DNA of 64,000 nt from Prionace glauca (GCA_037974335.1 CM075760.1:39150182-39214181), one strand, 5' to 3'; shown: positions 41,670 to 52,472, numbered from the stretch's first letter. Notes: generated from the sequence alone by a model not told the origin. Translations and numbers: made by a program.

Positions 41670-42481
41670 ATGAGGTGGTCCACTTTGGTAGGAGGAATGG
41701 TAGGAAGGACTATTACTTACGGGGCGAAAAACTGCAGCAGGCGACGGTGCAGAGGGACCTCGGGGTCCTTGTGCATGAGTCGCAAAAACCCAGCTTGCAG
41801 GTGCAGCAGGTGGTCAGGAAGGCGAATGGGATGCTGGCCTTCATAGCGAGGGGGATTGAATATAAAAGTAGGGAGGTCTTGCTACAGCTGTATAGGGCAT
41901 TGGTGAGGCTGCAGCTGGAGTACTGTGTGCAGTTTTGGGCGCCGCACCTGCGCAAGGATATTTTGGCCCTGGAGGGAGTGCAGAGGAGGTTTACTCGGCT
42001 GATACCGGAGTTGAGGGGATTGAGCTATGAGGAGAGGCTGAATAAACTAGGCTTGTACTCGTTAGAGTTTAGAAGAATGAGGGGAGATCTCATTGAGACG
42101 TATAAGATGATGAATGGGATGGATAGGATAGAGGTGGAGAGACTCTTCCCGCTCAAAAAAGACAGTAGGACTAGGGGGCACAGCCTCAAGATAAAGGGGG
42201 GGCGGTTTAGAACAGAGTTGAGGAGGAACTTCTTCACTCAAAGGGTGGTGAATCTCTGGAATTCTCTGCCCGTTGAAGTGGTGGAGGCTACCTCGCTAAA
42301 TATTTTTAAGAAACGGGTTGATGGGTTTTTGATAAGAGAAGGGATTAAGGGTTATGGGGAGAGGGCAGGAAGGTGGAGCTGAGTCACGACAGATCAGCCA
42401 TGATCTTATTGAATGGCGGGGCAGGCTCGAAGGGCCAGATGGCCTACTCCTGCTCCTATTTCTTATGTTCTTATGTTCTTA
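41670..42481 (+). mobile_element. Young CR1 LINE, 3' 812 bp
   Basis: It is colinear without gaps with 62028-62839 and differs at about nine positions by eye (near 99% identity). The frame, running to 42382, encodes the reverse-transcriptase C-terminus ([20 protein letters not shown] to GERAGRWS). It is followed by the 3' UTR and a TTATGTTCTTATGTTCTTA tail, the short repeated octamer end typical of CR1. Strongly 5'-truncated. It inserted about 70 bp upstream of the splice acceptor of gene C. A possible 7-bp target repeat, AACAAGA, flanks it. Confidence 0.9.
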
Positions 42482-42862
42482 AACAAGAATTGTCTGTTTA
42501 CAATTTCTATCCTGGACTGACAGTGATGACGTTTCTAAACTGTTTTACAGGATATTGGAAATGGACGATTTACAGACTGCAACCAGTCATTCAGTTCATT
42601 GGGGTCTGAATGTGGAAGGAGAAATGTTTCTCTGTTCTGTCTGTGGGAAAAGATTTTAAATATCAGTGTGACTGGAAAAGCACTGAGACACACACATCCA
42701 ATTGAGTGTTCCAGTGAACTGACAATGAAAAGAGCTTTGACCTGTTACACAGCCTGGAAAAACATCACACCATTCACAACGTGGAGATACTGTACATGTT
42801 CTGTATGTGGACGAAGCTTCAACTGATCATCCAACCTGGAGAGACACAAGGACACCGACAAT
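42482..42862 (+). other. 5' part of the gene C finger exon and splice acceptor
   Basis: The shared block TTTCTATCCTGGACTGACAG (42508) leads to the acceptor CTGTTTTACAG ending at 42550; the exon starts at 42551. A decayed finger lies upstream of the ATG (CSVCGRSFN). Confidence 0.65.
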
Positions 42863-43369
42863 GTGGGGAAACCATGGAAATGTGAGGAATGTGGTAAGGG
42901 ATTCAAGTATCCATCCCTGTTAGAAAACCATCAACGCATTCACACTGGGGAGAGACCATTCAGCTGTTCTGAGTGTGGGAAGGGATTCACTCGATCCTCC
43001 CATCTGCTGGAACACCAGCAAACCCACAGTGAAGAGAGGCCATTCAGCTGCACCAGTTGTGGAAAGAGGTTCAGGTCTTCACCCAATCTCATTGCCCACC
43101 AGAGAGTTCATTCGGGGAAGAAACCGTTCACCTGCTCTGTGTGTGGGAAGGAATACACTCACCCATCCAACCTGCTGATACACCAGCGAACTCACACAGG
43201 GGAGAGGCCATTCACCTGCTCTGTGTGTGGGAAGGGATTCACAACGTCCTTTAACCTAGTGATACACCAACACACTCACACTGGCGAGAGGCCATTCACC
43301 TGCTCTGTGTGTGGGAAAGGATTCACTCAGCCATCCAACCTGCTGACACATCAACAAATTCATAAGTAA
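42863..43369 (+). CDS. C2H2 zinc-finger protein C (6 fingers)
   Basis: 168 residues: [20 protein letters not shown] then six regular C2H2 fingers with TGERPF-type linkers (SEERPF after finger 2, SGKKPF after finger 3), ending HQQIHK and stop. It contains only fingers and is a probable DNA-binding nuclear protein; partner and target are unknown. The start is chosen at ATG 42863, directly before finger 1; the preceding in-frame sequence is a decayed finger. All cysteine and histidine ligands are present, so the exon looks intact. Gene D, 1.2 kb downstream, shares its upstream sequence, so C and D are a tandem pair. Confidence 0.8.
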   Translation: MGKPWKCEECGKGFKYPSLLENHQRIHTGERPFSCSECGKGFTRSSHLLEHQQTHSEERPFSCTSCGKRFRSSPNLIAHQRVHSGKKPFTCSVCGKEYTHPSNLLIHQRTHTGERPFTCSVCGKGFTTSFNLVIHQHTHTGERPFTCSVCGKGFTQPSNLLTHQQIHK

Positions 43370-43950
43370 CTGCATTGTTGGATTCTGTTATTTTTGCTGC
43401 TGTTAATCACATTTTAATACTGATAACCTGATAATATTTGGCTTGCTCCTGCTGATATTAACAAACTCTATAACTGGCTGGCTCTTAAATATCTTGGTTA
43501 TGTCACAGATTTTCGGAGCTGTAAAGTCTCTTTTTGAAAGCACCATCTGTGATATTTTCCCTTGATTCAAGAACAGCATTTCCTGGAAGTTCACCTCCAA
43601 TCTTCACCATCCTGACTTGAAAATATATTTTTGAGCAGCCTTCACGGTCGCTGGCTCAAAATCCTAGAATTTCATCCCAAATACCACTGTTGGTGCACCT
43701 ACACCCCAGGGACTGCAGCAGTTCAAGAAAGTAGCTCACCACCTCCACTCTTTCAAACCTGAATATCATCAGCCTTTGAATGTGAAAAGAAAAATATTTG
43801 TCTGTTCTGTCTGTGGGAAAAGATTTTAAACATCAGTGTGACTGGAAAAGCATCGAGACATACACACACACACACACACACACACCTGAGTGACAGTGTT
43901 CCAGTGAAGTGACTGTGAAAGAGCTTTAACCAGTTACAAAGCCTGAAGAA
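43370..43950. other. Spacer between genes C and D with a short (AC)n run
   Basis: A fragment similar to the 5' region of gene C restarts at about 43780 (TCTGTTCTGTCTGTGGGAAA). A pure (AC)n run interrupts it at 43859-43886. Confidence 0.6.
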
Positions 43951-44053
43951 AAAACATACCATTCACAGTGGGGAGAAACTGTACACAGGTTCTGTGTGTG
44001 GACAAGTCTTCAACTGATTGTCCAAACTGGAGAGACACAAGGACACTGGCACC

Positions 44054-45036
44054 ATGGAGAAACCATGGAAATGTGGGGATTGTGGGAAAGGATACAGTTA
44101 CCCTTCTGAACTGGAAATGCATCGACGCGCTCACACTGGGGAGAGGCCGTTCACCTGCTCCACCTGTGGGAAGGGATTCACTCAGTCATCCAGCCTGCTG
44201 ACACACCAGTACGTTCACACTGATCAGACACCTTTCAAATGTTCTGACTGTGAGAAAACATTTAAAAGCAAAAAGTATCTGCTGAGGCACCAACACATTC
44301 ACAGTGAGGAGAAGCCATTCACCTGCCCCTTGTGTGGGAAGGGATTCACTGCTACATCCAACCTGCAGAAACACCAGCGAGTTCACACTGACAAGAGACC
44401 CTTTAAATGTCCAGACTGTGGGAAGTGCTTTAAAACTCTGGTGAAGTGACGTGTCATCAACGTGTTCACACTGACGAGAGACCATTCAGATGCTCTCACT
44501 GTGGGACTGGCTTCAGGCGATCATCTGAACTCACTGTACACCAGCGAATTCACACTGGAGAGAGACCATACACCTGCTCTGTGTGTGGGAAGAACTTCAT
44601 TCAGTCACACCAGCAAATTCATTCCGATATAAAACCTTTTAAATGTTTTGACTGTGAGCAGAGCTTTAAAAGCAGCAATGGTCTCATGATGCACCAACGA
44701 GTTCACACTGGGGAGAGACCATTCACTTGCTCTGTGTGTGGGAAGGGATTCACTCAGTCATACAATCTGCTGAAACATCAGCAAATTCACTATAATATAA
44801 AATATTATGAATGTTTTGATTACGAGCAGAACATTAAAAACAGCAATAATCTAATGATACCCCAGCAAGTTCACACCAGGGAGAGACCGGTCATCTGTTC
44901 TGAATGTGGGAATGAATTCACTGACTTACAGCAAATGCTGAGACACCAACAACTTCACGAGTGTCTGCAGGAGTTGGATTCAGCTGCTTTTGCTGCTGTT
45001 AATCCCATTGAGGACGGAACGTGTGGGTTAATCTGA
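44054..45036 (+). pseudogene. C2H2 zinc-finger gene D, frameshifted and decaying
   Basis: From ATG 44054 ([20 protein letters not shown]) four intact fingers run to a fifth (FKCPDCGKCFKTL) that is cut by a stop at 44447-44449. The next frame takes up at once with [20 protein letters not shown] and continues to 45036, so a single frameshift within finger 5 splits the gene. In the second half finger 7 is short (FIQSHQQIH) and finger 10 has lost ligands (ECFDYEQ and IPQQVH). Sequence types alternate as in gene E (PDCGKC, SHCGTG), so D and E are relatives. Either it is a pseudogene, or a shorter four-finger protein is made. Confidence 0.7.
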
Positions 45037-45710
45037 GGTGTGTAAGAAATCTGCCCCAGCCACTCTCTTCCATGGTTCAGTAGCCCTGGATGCAGAACAG
45101 AAGCTTCTTTACAACTGTGTTTAGAGTCAGGAAGAACAACGGTGAATGTTAGAAACTGTAAGATTTTATTTCTGGGAGTCAGAGATTACCTAAAAAGGCG
45201 GTCAGTGTTATTGGTGATTTTAAATCACTGTATTCAGAAACAACAGTTTAGATATGGTACGTCAGTTAAGTAGGCAGAAAAGGCAGATGACCCATAACAA
45301 GTGAGAATGGTTTTCTGGATCGGGAGGAAGCTGAACTCTGCGTTTGGAGGTGACAGTCTCCTCAGAATGGTTTACTGGTCTCCGATCAGACACTCGGATG
45401 GTTGAAGTTGATCTCTGCAGCTGGAGGTGACAGTCTCCAGATCTCATTCCTCTAGATCCAGTTAATTTGGTGTCAGTCTGAATCCAGCACAAATCACTTT
45501 GAAAAACTCTTTCCTGTCCAGAGTGATTTTCCCTCTCCAGCCCGTTTAACTTTCACTCAGAGAGTTAGTTAACATCCGGGTCATCAGATCCAACCTTATC
45601 CAGTTTAGAAATGTCTTGTTTCAGGATTTGTGACAGAGACATGTCCTGGGTAGAGAGAACAGACCTATCCTGTGTTTGTTACCCGGTAAACTGTGTGGAA
45701 GCTTTCTTCA
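45037..45710. other. Flank of gene D, no gene seen
   Basis: The region downstream of the gene D stop has repeated words around 'gaggtgacagtctcc' at 45346 and 45424, a minor local duplication. Nothing coding. Confidence 0.5.
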
Positions 45711-45711
45711 T

Positions 45712-45845
45712 AAGATGTGGAGATGCTGGAGTTGGACTGGGATGGACACAGTAAGAAGTCTCACACCTGATGAAGGAGCATCACTCCGAAAGCTCGTGAT
45801 TCCAAATAAACCTGTTGGACTTTGACCTGGTGTTGTGAGACTTTG
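45712..45845. repeat. FB-family repeat with both ends
   Basis: Left end GATGTGGAGATGCTGGAGTT and AGTAAGAAGTCTCACACC. The right end AAATAAACCTGTTGGACTTT followed by ACCTGGTGTTGTGAGACT is the inverse of the left-end sequence of the 19.30-kb copy. This shows that family members can carry inverted termini. Confidence 0.65.
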
Positions 45846-46425
45846 TACTGTTCTTCATAAGAGAGCAAGACTTTTCTGTTAATATTTAATAAATTTCTAG
45901 AAATTTTATGAAGATTCCATGGGGATTTCAATCAAAACATGCAGTCAAATCAGAAATTGGTGTAAAACTGTTCCTGACTGTAAGTGACGCTTCCAGTCTG
46001 AAAATGTCTTTGATCTGAAGTTTCCAAGTGTTTATGTGACATTCCTGAGTTTTCTGATGTAAGTCAGTGACAACAACTGGTATTTACTGTTAACAGATTA
46101 AAATATATGCTGCACAGGAGCTGAAAGGTCAGGAGAGGGAAGATGGAGAAATTGTAATTCACCAAAGGTGTACACATGGTGTTTGTCAAGATTTCCTTTT
46201 TAACTAACAATAAATTCAATGTACTGTTTGGGAGCAGGTCCAGCATTAGGATTAGGGTGAGGTATTAGTTAGGGTGAGGTGTTAGTTAGGGTTAGGATTC
46301 AGGGTGGAGGTTGGGATCTTGGTTTTGGTGCTGAGAATGCAGACAGAAATTGGGATCTTGCTGTATTTATGTGTGGAGTTCCAAGGATGGTGGAACCAGG
46401 AGTAAAAATGGAAAAAAGGTTCCAG
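45846..46425. other. Non-coding spacer with a short telomere-like tract
   Basis: 46237-46302 has variants of the vertebrate telomere repeat, such as ATTAGGATTAGGGTGAGG and TTAGTTAGGGTTAGGATT. Otherwise featureless. Confidence 0.5.
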
Positions 46426-46427
46426 TA

Positions 46428-46738
46428 CGGCCGTGGTGGCACAGTGGTTAGTACTGCTGCCTCTCAGTGCCAAGGACCCGGGTTCATTTCCAGCCTTGGG
46501 TAACAGTGTGGAGTTTGCACTTTCTTCCTGTGTTTACGTGGATTTCCTTCGGGTGTTCCAGTTTCCTCCCACAGTCCAAAGATGCATGGGTTAGGTTGAT
46601 TGGCCATGATAAATTGCCCCTTTTAATCAGGGAGGATTGGCATGTGAGGTTATGGGAAAAGGGCCTGGGTGGGATTGTTGTCAGTGCAGGATCAATGGGC
46701 TGAATGGCCTCCTTCTCCAGTGTAGGGATTCTATTATA
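46428..46738 (+). repeat. tRNA-derived SINE, full length
   Basis: Head GGTGGCACAGTGGTTAGTAC with the B-box-like GGGTTCATTTCC, body CCTCCCACAGTCCAAAGATG, tail CCTCCTTCTCCAGTGTAGGG and TTCTATTA. Confidence 0.85.
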
Positions 46739-46945
46739 CAGTTTTATCTTGTCTGTTTCAGTGCCAGATTCTTGTTTCATCAGTTTACATGTGCTACAAT
46801 TTCATTGTTTAGAGCTGTTTTTCTCAGTCCCAGATGTGGCATTCAAATTTTGGCTTCAACTATTAAATAAATTGGTTCACTGTTTCTGTGTGTGTGTGTG
46901 TGTGTCTTTCTGAATATCAGATTATGTGTCAGTGTATTTGTGTGT
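46739..46945. other. Short spacer with a (TG)n microsatellite
   Basis: (TG)n at about 46888-46904; nothing else seen. Confidence 0.6.
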
Positions 46946-46954
46946 GAACAAAGC

Positions 46955-47940
46955 AAAGAAAATTACAGCACAGGAACAGGCCCTTCGGTCCTCCAAGTCT
47001 GCACCGACCATGCTGTCCAACTGAACTAAAGCCCCATACCCTTCTGGGGACCATATCCCTCTATTCCCACCTTATTCATGTATTTGTCAAGACGCCCCTT
47101 AAAAGTCGCTATCACATCTGCTTCCACGACCTCCCCTGGCAACAAGTTCCAGGCACTCACCATCCTCTGTCTAAAAAAACTTGCCTTGTACATCTCCTTT
47201 AAACCTTGCCCCTCATGTCTTAAACCTATGCCCCCAGGTAATTGACTCTTCCACATTGGGAAAAAGTTCCTGACTATTCACTCTGTCCAAGCCTCTCATA
47301 AGCTTGTAGACTTCTGTCAGGTCGCCCCCTCAACCTCCATCGTTCCAAGTGAGAAGAAACCAAGTTTCTCCAACCTCTCCTCATAGTTAATGCCCTCCAT
47401 GTCAGGCAACATCCTGGTCAATCTTTTCTGTACCCTCTCCAAAGCCTCCACATCCTTCTGATGGTGTGGCGACCAGAATTGAACATTATATCCAAGTGCG
47501 GCCTAACTAAGGTTCTATAAATCTGCAACATGACTTGCCAATTTTTAAACTGGCCGGTGAAGGCATGCATGCCATATGCCATCTTGACTACCTTCTCCAC
47601 CTGTGTTGCCAATTTCAGTGACCTGTGTACCTATACACCCAGATCCCTCTGCCTATCAATACTCTTAAGGCATCTGCCAGTTACTGTATGTTTCCTATCT
47701 GGATTAAATCTTCCAAAATGCATTCCTCACATTTGTCCGGATTAAATTCCATTTGCCATTTCTCCGCCCAAGTCTCCGATCGATCTGTTTCCTGCTGTAT
47801 CCTCTGATAGTGCTCATTGCTATCCGCAAATTCATCGACCTTTATGTCGTTCACAAACTTACGAATAAAACCAGTTACATTTTGCTCCAAACCATTTATA
47901 TATATTACAAACAGAATCATTATATATATTATAAACAATT
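46955..47940 (-). repeat. CR1-type LINE 3' fragment (about 1 kb)
   Basis: The + strand begins AAAATTACAGCACAGGAACA and GGCCCTTCGGTCCTCCAAG, the inverse 3' end. Minus frames at 47938 and 47612 read LFVIYINGLEQNVTGFIRKF, FNPDKCEE and VRPHLDIMFNSGRHTIR in several frames. Same subfamily as 36.9 kb. Short AT repeats follow at 47890-47935. Confidence 0.75.
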
Positions 47941-48167
47941 GTGTGTCAGTATGTGAGTCTGTCGGTGTGGGGTGTCTGTCTCTCTCTCTCTGTCTGTGTT
48001 GGTTTGAAGAACCCTATGCTAACTGCTGCCTGTTGTTTCCTTGTGTTAGTTTAATCACTGCAGTGTCTGAGAAATCAACTTCATTTTTATCTGATGTGGC
48101 TTTAAGTGTAACAGTTTTTTAAAAAATTCTTCCATTTCTACCTCGGTGTGGGTCGAAACTCCCCACG

Positions 48168-49160
48168 TACGAACATAGGTGCAGGAGTAAGCCATTCAGC
48201 CCCTCGAGCCTGTTCCACCCCATTAAATGAGATCATGGCTGTTCAGTGGCCTACCTCCATATACCTGCCTTTGGCCCATATCCCTTAATACCTTTTGTGT
48301 CTATCTCAAGATTTAAAGGTGGCAACTAATTTAGCATCAACTGCCTTTTGTAGAAGAGATTTCCAAACCTCTACCATCCTTTCTGAGTAGAAGTGCTTCC
48401 TAATATCCTTCCCGAAAGGTCTAACCCTAATTGACTGCCTCCTGGATCTAGAATCTCTAACCAGTGGAAAAAGTTTATCTTCATCCACCCTGTCTTTTCC
48501 TGTCTGTATCATGAATACTTTGATCAGATAAGCCCTTACCCTTCTAAATACTGAAGAATACAGGTCTAATTTGTGTAATCTCTCCTCATAGGCTTGGCAT
48601 GGTGACACAATGGTTAGTACTGCTGCCTCACAGTGCCAGGGCCTCAGGTTTGATTCCCAGTTTGGGTCACTGTGGAATTTGCCCATGTCTTCCCATGTCT
48701 ACATTGGTTTCCTTTGGGTGCTCTGGTTTCCTCCCACAGTCCAAAGAAGTGAGGGTTCGGTGGATTGGCCACATTAAATTACCCCTTAGTTTTGGGGGAA
48801 CAAACTGGGATAAATGCATTGGGTTATGGGAATAGGGCCTGGGTGGGATTGTAATCGATGCAGACTCAATGGGTTGACTAGCCTCTTCCTGTACTGTAGA
48901 ATTCTATGATGTGTGGTACCCAGATCTGCTCACAGTACTGCAAGTGGGGTCTAACCCAGTGTTTTGTGTAACTGCAGGAAAACTTCTCTGTCCTTATACT
49001 CCAGTCCTCTCAATGTAAAGGCCAGCTTTCCTTAACCTTTTTGATTATTTTCTCAGTCTGAACCTCCAAGTCTCTTTGGACATCCATTGCATTGAACTTC
49101 ATACCATCTAGAAAGTACTCTGATCTATCCACTACCAGGGAGAGTGAGTTGATGTTTTCA
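48168..49160 (-). repeat. Second CR1-type LINE fragment, split by a SINE
   Basis: The inverse 3' tail begins at ACGAACATAGGTGCAGGAGT. The minus frame includes FRRVRAYLIKVF and DKLFPLVRDSRSRRQSIRV. The homology pauses at 48591 and resumes at about 48912 with GTGGTACCCAGATCTGCTCA, with the SINE between. More diverged than the 60.4-kb element. Confidence 0.7.
48592..48911 (+). repeat. tRNA-derived SINE inserted in the LINE fragment
   Basis: Head GGTGACACAATGGTTAGTAC, body CCTCCCACAGTCCAAAGAAG, tail AGCCTCTTCCTGTACTGTAG and ATTCTATGATG. Opposite orientation to the host LINE, and younger than it. Confidence 0.8.
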
Positions 49161-49189
49161 GACATTCTGTAGGATTCCCTCCCACAGTC

Positions 49190-50070
49190 TGATTGGATGT
49201 GTCTGTCTGGCGCCTTTTTTCCAGGCACTGTCCGTGTTTGGGTGTTGGTGTATTTTCAGGAGCAGCTGGCACTTCCTTGGCTGTTGTCCTCTCAGATATT
49301 CCATCTGTTTTTAGTTAATGTGTCTGGAATCTTTGAGCTTTTCCAGGCTGTGTCCAATTATCCTTCCTGTCTCTGGTATATGGGCCTAGATAGCTTGGTG
49401 TCATTATACACATTGTTTGATTATCTATCTGCCTCCAACGAGTATTGTTGTCTGTCCATAATGATGGTGTTGCTGTCCTTGTCTTCTGGTTTTATGATCA
49501 TGTCAACACTGGACCTCAGCTCCCTGATGGTCTCTTTTTCTCTCAGGGTAACATTCTGTTTGTCTCTTGTGTTTCTGTGCTGTGGCAAGGCAGAAACTGG
49601 ATTGGAGGGATTCAGCCAAGGCGTTCTGAGAAGGATGGGCACGGATTTTGGAGGTGACAGCATGTTCAGGGAGTTTGGAAAGAGAGGCTGGAGATGGGGG
49701 AGTAGATGGTAAGGATGGTGGGGTCAAGGGTTTGTTTGTTGAGAAGGGAGTGTTGATGGCAGATTTGAAGGACAGACTCAGAACCTGAAGCGAGAGATAT
49801 GTTGACAATGTCTGAAGAATCAGGGGCGTTGGATATCAGTAGTTTAGTGGGAGATTGAATGGGAATAGAGCCAATGAACCAGGAGGTGGGGCTCATGGAC
49901 AAGATGTATCCTGAGAGGACATGAGGGGAGAAGGGAGAGAAAGTAAAGAAATGTGGGTTCAGGACTCGAGAAAGGATGAAATTTACAGACGGTTTCGCCC
50001 GGATGAGAGAGGGAAGGGAGGGAAACAGCAGAGGCAGCTGATCAGATTGTCTCCATCTTCGTGACAAAGA
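49190..50070 (-). repeat. Probable Penelope-like retroelement fragment
   Basis: On the minus strand, 49663-49421 reads LREKETIRELRSSVDMIIKP then EDKDSNTIIMDRQQYSLEAD. This matches the N-terminal reverse-transcriptase region of Penelope-like elements, whose typical wording is 'IVIKPADKGGAVVVMDR' followed by a Tyr and a run ending in 'EADRQL'. The frame breaks afterwards. Sequence to about 50070 may be its upstream part but is not recognisable. The 171-codon + frame here is its antisense shadow. Confidence 0.5.
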
Positions 50071-50349
50071 AACTCCATGAGCTCCTCACACTTGTTGTTG
50101 GAGGTGAGGATGGAGGGAATACAGGAGAGAGAGAGCCCAAAATGTGTGTTAGAGATATTAAAAAAAAGTCAACACAGTGTGTGAGTTTGACGCAAAGCTG
50201 ATTTATTTGACTTTTAATGAGAATATTAGCCCCTAAAGTGGCTGAGGTTTATTACCAGTGTAAACAGACCTGAATGAAGATGGTTCAGTCCTGAATGTGA
50301 GTAACAGCAACATCCAATCACTGTCGTTACTTGTGAACTCACTAGAGTT

Positions 50350-51444
50350 TCAGCAGGTGGGATGAAGTCGTACATCCCTTCCCACACTCAGAGCAGGTGA
50401 ATGGTCTGTCCACAGTGTGAATTCATTGGTGTACAGAGAGTTGAGAAGATTGCACAAACCCAGTCCCACAGTGAGAGCACCTGAATCAGTGTGAACATGT
50501 CGATGTCGCGTCAGTTCCCCAGAACGTTTGTAGCACTTCTCACAGTCTGGGCATTTAAAAGGTCTCTCGTCAGTGTGAACTCGCTGGTGTGCAGTTAGTT
50601 GAGTTGATCGTCTGAACCCAGTCCCACAGTGAGAGCATCTGAAAGGTCTATCTTCAGTGTGAACACGTTGATGGGATATCAGTTTCTCAGAGGTTTTGTA
50701 GCATTTCTCACAGTTTGGACATTTAAAAGGTTTATTTTCTGTGTGGGCTCGCTGGTGTGTCAGCAGGCTAGATGAGGCAGTGAATCCCTTCCCACATTCA
50801 GAGCAGAGAAATGGCTTCTCCCCAGTGTGAACTCGCTGGTGTTTCAGCAAGTCAGATGACTGAATGAATCCTTTCCCACACTCGGAGCAGGTGAATGGCC
50901 TCTCCCAAGAGTGAACTCGCTGGTGAACAGTGAGGTCAGACGATCGTCTGAACCCAGTCCCACAGTGAAAGCACTTGAACGGTCTCTCGTCTGTGTGAAT
51001 ACGTTGATGGCGCATCAGTTCCCCAGAACTTTTATAACACTTTCCACAATCTGGACACCTGAAAGGTCTCTCGTCAGTGTGAACTCGCTGGTGACTCCGC
51101 AACTGGGCTGAAGTAGTTAATCCCTTCCCACACTCGGAGCAGATGAATGGTCTCTCGCTGGAATGAACTCGCTGGTGTGTGAACAAAGAGGATGACTGAG
51201 TGAATCCCTTCCCACATGTGGGGCAGATGAATGGCCTCTCTCCAGTGTGACTGCGCCAGTGCATTTCCAGCTTGGATGGGGAAATGAATCCCTTCCCACA
51301 GTCCCCACATTTCCACAGTTTCTTCTCAGTGTGACTGCAATTGTGTCTCAACAGGTCAGATGATTGGCTGAAGCCTCGTCCACACACACAACACGTGTAT
51401 GGTTTCTCTCCACTGTGAAATGTACTTTTTCCTTCCATGTTCAA
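50350..51444 (-). CDS. C2H2 zinc-finger protein E (11 intact fingers, frameshifted tail)
   Basis: 364 residues from ATG 51444 ([20 protein letters not shown]). Eleven well-formed fingers alternate between the CGKGF type and the CPDCGKCYK / [11 protein letters not shown] types, a two-finger module also seen in gene D. After finger 11 (HRHVHTD) the frame changes: the last ~47 residues ([15 protein letters not shown] onwards) are not finger-like, whereas another frame would read finger sequence (CSHCGTGF-like and CSECGKG-like) in the same DNA. A short deletion near 50485 explains this. The protein is probably still made, with the last two fingers lost. An acceptor lies at about 51523 (minus), and the promoter candidate is at 55.2-55.6 kb. 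Confidence 0.75.
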   Translation of the reverse strand: MNMEGKSTFHSGEKPYTCCVCGRGFSQSSDLLRHNCSHTEKKLWKCGDCGKGFISPSKLEMHWRSHTGERPFICPTCGKGFTQSSSLFTHQRVHSSERPFICSECGKGLTTSAQLRSHQRVHTDERPFRCPDCGKCYKSSGELMRHQRIHTDERPFKCFHCGTGFRRSSDLTVHQRVHSWERPFTCSECGKGFIQSSDLLKHQRVHTGEKPFLCSECGKGFTASSSLLTHQRAHTENKPFKCPNCEKCYKTSEKLISHQRVHTEDRPFRCSHCGTGFRRSTQLTAHQRVHTDERPFKCPDCEKCYKRSGELTRHRHVHTDSGALTVGLGLCNLLNSLYTNEFTLWTDHSPALSVGRDVRLHPTC

Positions 51445-51850
51445 AATCTGATGATATCAAAGTTAAGATAAATTGAGCCACTCCATCAGCTTCCCAACTG
51501 CACACTCTCCCCTTCTAATACCCTGTGAAATTGATTTAAAATAGGTAAAAAAACAGGGAGTGAGAGAGAGCCCACAAAAACACAAAGACAGGTTGTGAAA
51601 TTGATCTGAGTGAATCTGGTAATTTCTGGGGCCGGCACTAAGAAACATTGACCATGAAAACTGCTGGATTGTCACAAAAACCCAACTGGTTTCTATGGGA
51701 GGAAAGAGAAAGAGGTGAAGGAGAGGGATTTTGTATATCTACAAGACATACTAAGCGAGAAGTCAGCAAAGTAAATTTGACCCCGAGCTTCATCAAGTGT
51801 GATATTGATACATAAACAGAGAAGTTATTCTGAATATTTATAAAACCTCT
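51445..51850 (-). other. Upstream part of gene E exon and intron
   Basis: Minus-strand acceptor AATTTCACAG at about 51523. No other feature. Confidence 0.5.
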
Positions 51851-51854
51851 GGAA

Positions 51855-52390
51855 TAATATTAAAGTCCTTGAGAAAATGCAGAGGAGATTTACCAGAATG
51901 GTTCCAGCAAAGGTGGTTGAGGGGATTTTTGATTCAGGTACACAAGATTCTGACTGGTTTCGATCAGATGGATAAAGAAAGCTGATCGTACAAGGACTAG
52001 GAGGACACAGATTTAATGTTTTGGGTAAAAACTTGATTGAACTATTTAAGATCTTGAAGGGGCTTGACAGGGTGGATGTGGAAAGGGCATTTATTTCTGT
52101 GGGAGAATTTTAAACTAGGCACCACAAAGTAAGGGGTCACCTGTTTAAATTAGAGATGAAGATTTTTTTTCTCAAAAGGATTGTGAGACTTTGGAACATT
52201 CTTCCTGCAAAGGTGGTTGAGGCAGAGTCCTTGAATATCTCACAGCAGAGCTAGATAGATTCTTGATAAACAAGGAAGTGGAAGGTTATCGGGAGTAGGC
52301 GGTAGCGTGAAGTTGAGATTAAAATTAGATCACCACAATCCTACTGAATGGGAGAGCGGGGCTGAATGCTGCTCCTAATTTTTACGTAAA
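51855..52390 (+). repeat. Two old CR1-type LINE 3' fragments
   Basis: GAAAATGCAGAGGAGATTTA and AGATTCTGACTGGTTTCGAT open the first; the second begins near 52025 (TTGATTGAACTATTTAAGAT) and ends CAATCCTACTGAATGGGAG then GCTGCTCCTAATTTTTACG. Both are diverged. Confidence 0.6.
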
Positions 52391-52399
52391 CAGTCACTT

Positions 52400-52472
52400 G
52401 TTTCTGTGGTGTCGTGGTTATCACATTCGCTTCACACACAAAAGGTCCCTGGTTCGAAACCGGGCCAAACAC
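52400..52472 (+). pseudogene. tRNA-Val (CAC) relic
   Basis: The sequence follows vertebrate tRNA-Val along its length: GTTTCTG acceptor start, GTCGTGGTTATCAC D arm, anticodon loop with CAC, and GGTTCGAAACCGGG T arm. However, the anticodon stem has two mismatches (TTCGC against ACAAA) and the 3' acceptor strand (CCAAAC) is one base short. I read it as a pseudogene or retroposed copy, not a working tRNA gene. Confidence 0.75.

Noticed and set aside
49197-49712. 171-codon + frame, membrane-like composition
   Set aside because: Antisense of the Penelope-like fragment; hydrophobicity is a reverse-strand effect.
52400-52472. Functional tRNA-Val gene
   Set aside because: Anticodon-stem mismatches and a short acceptor strand.
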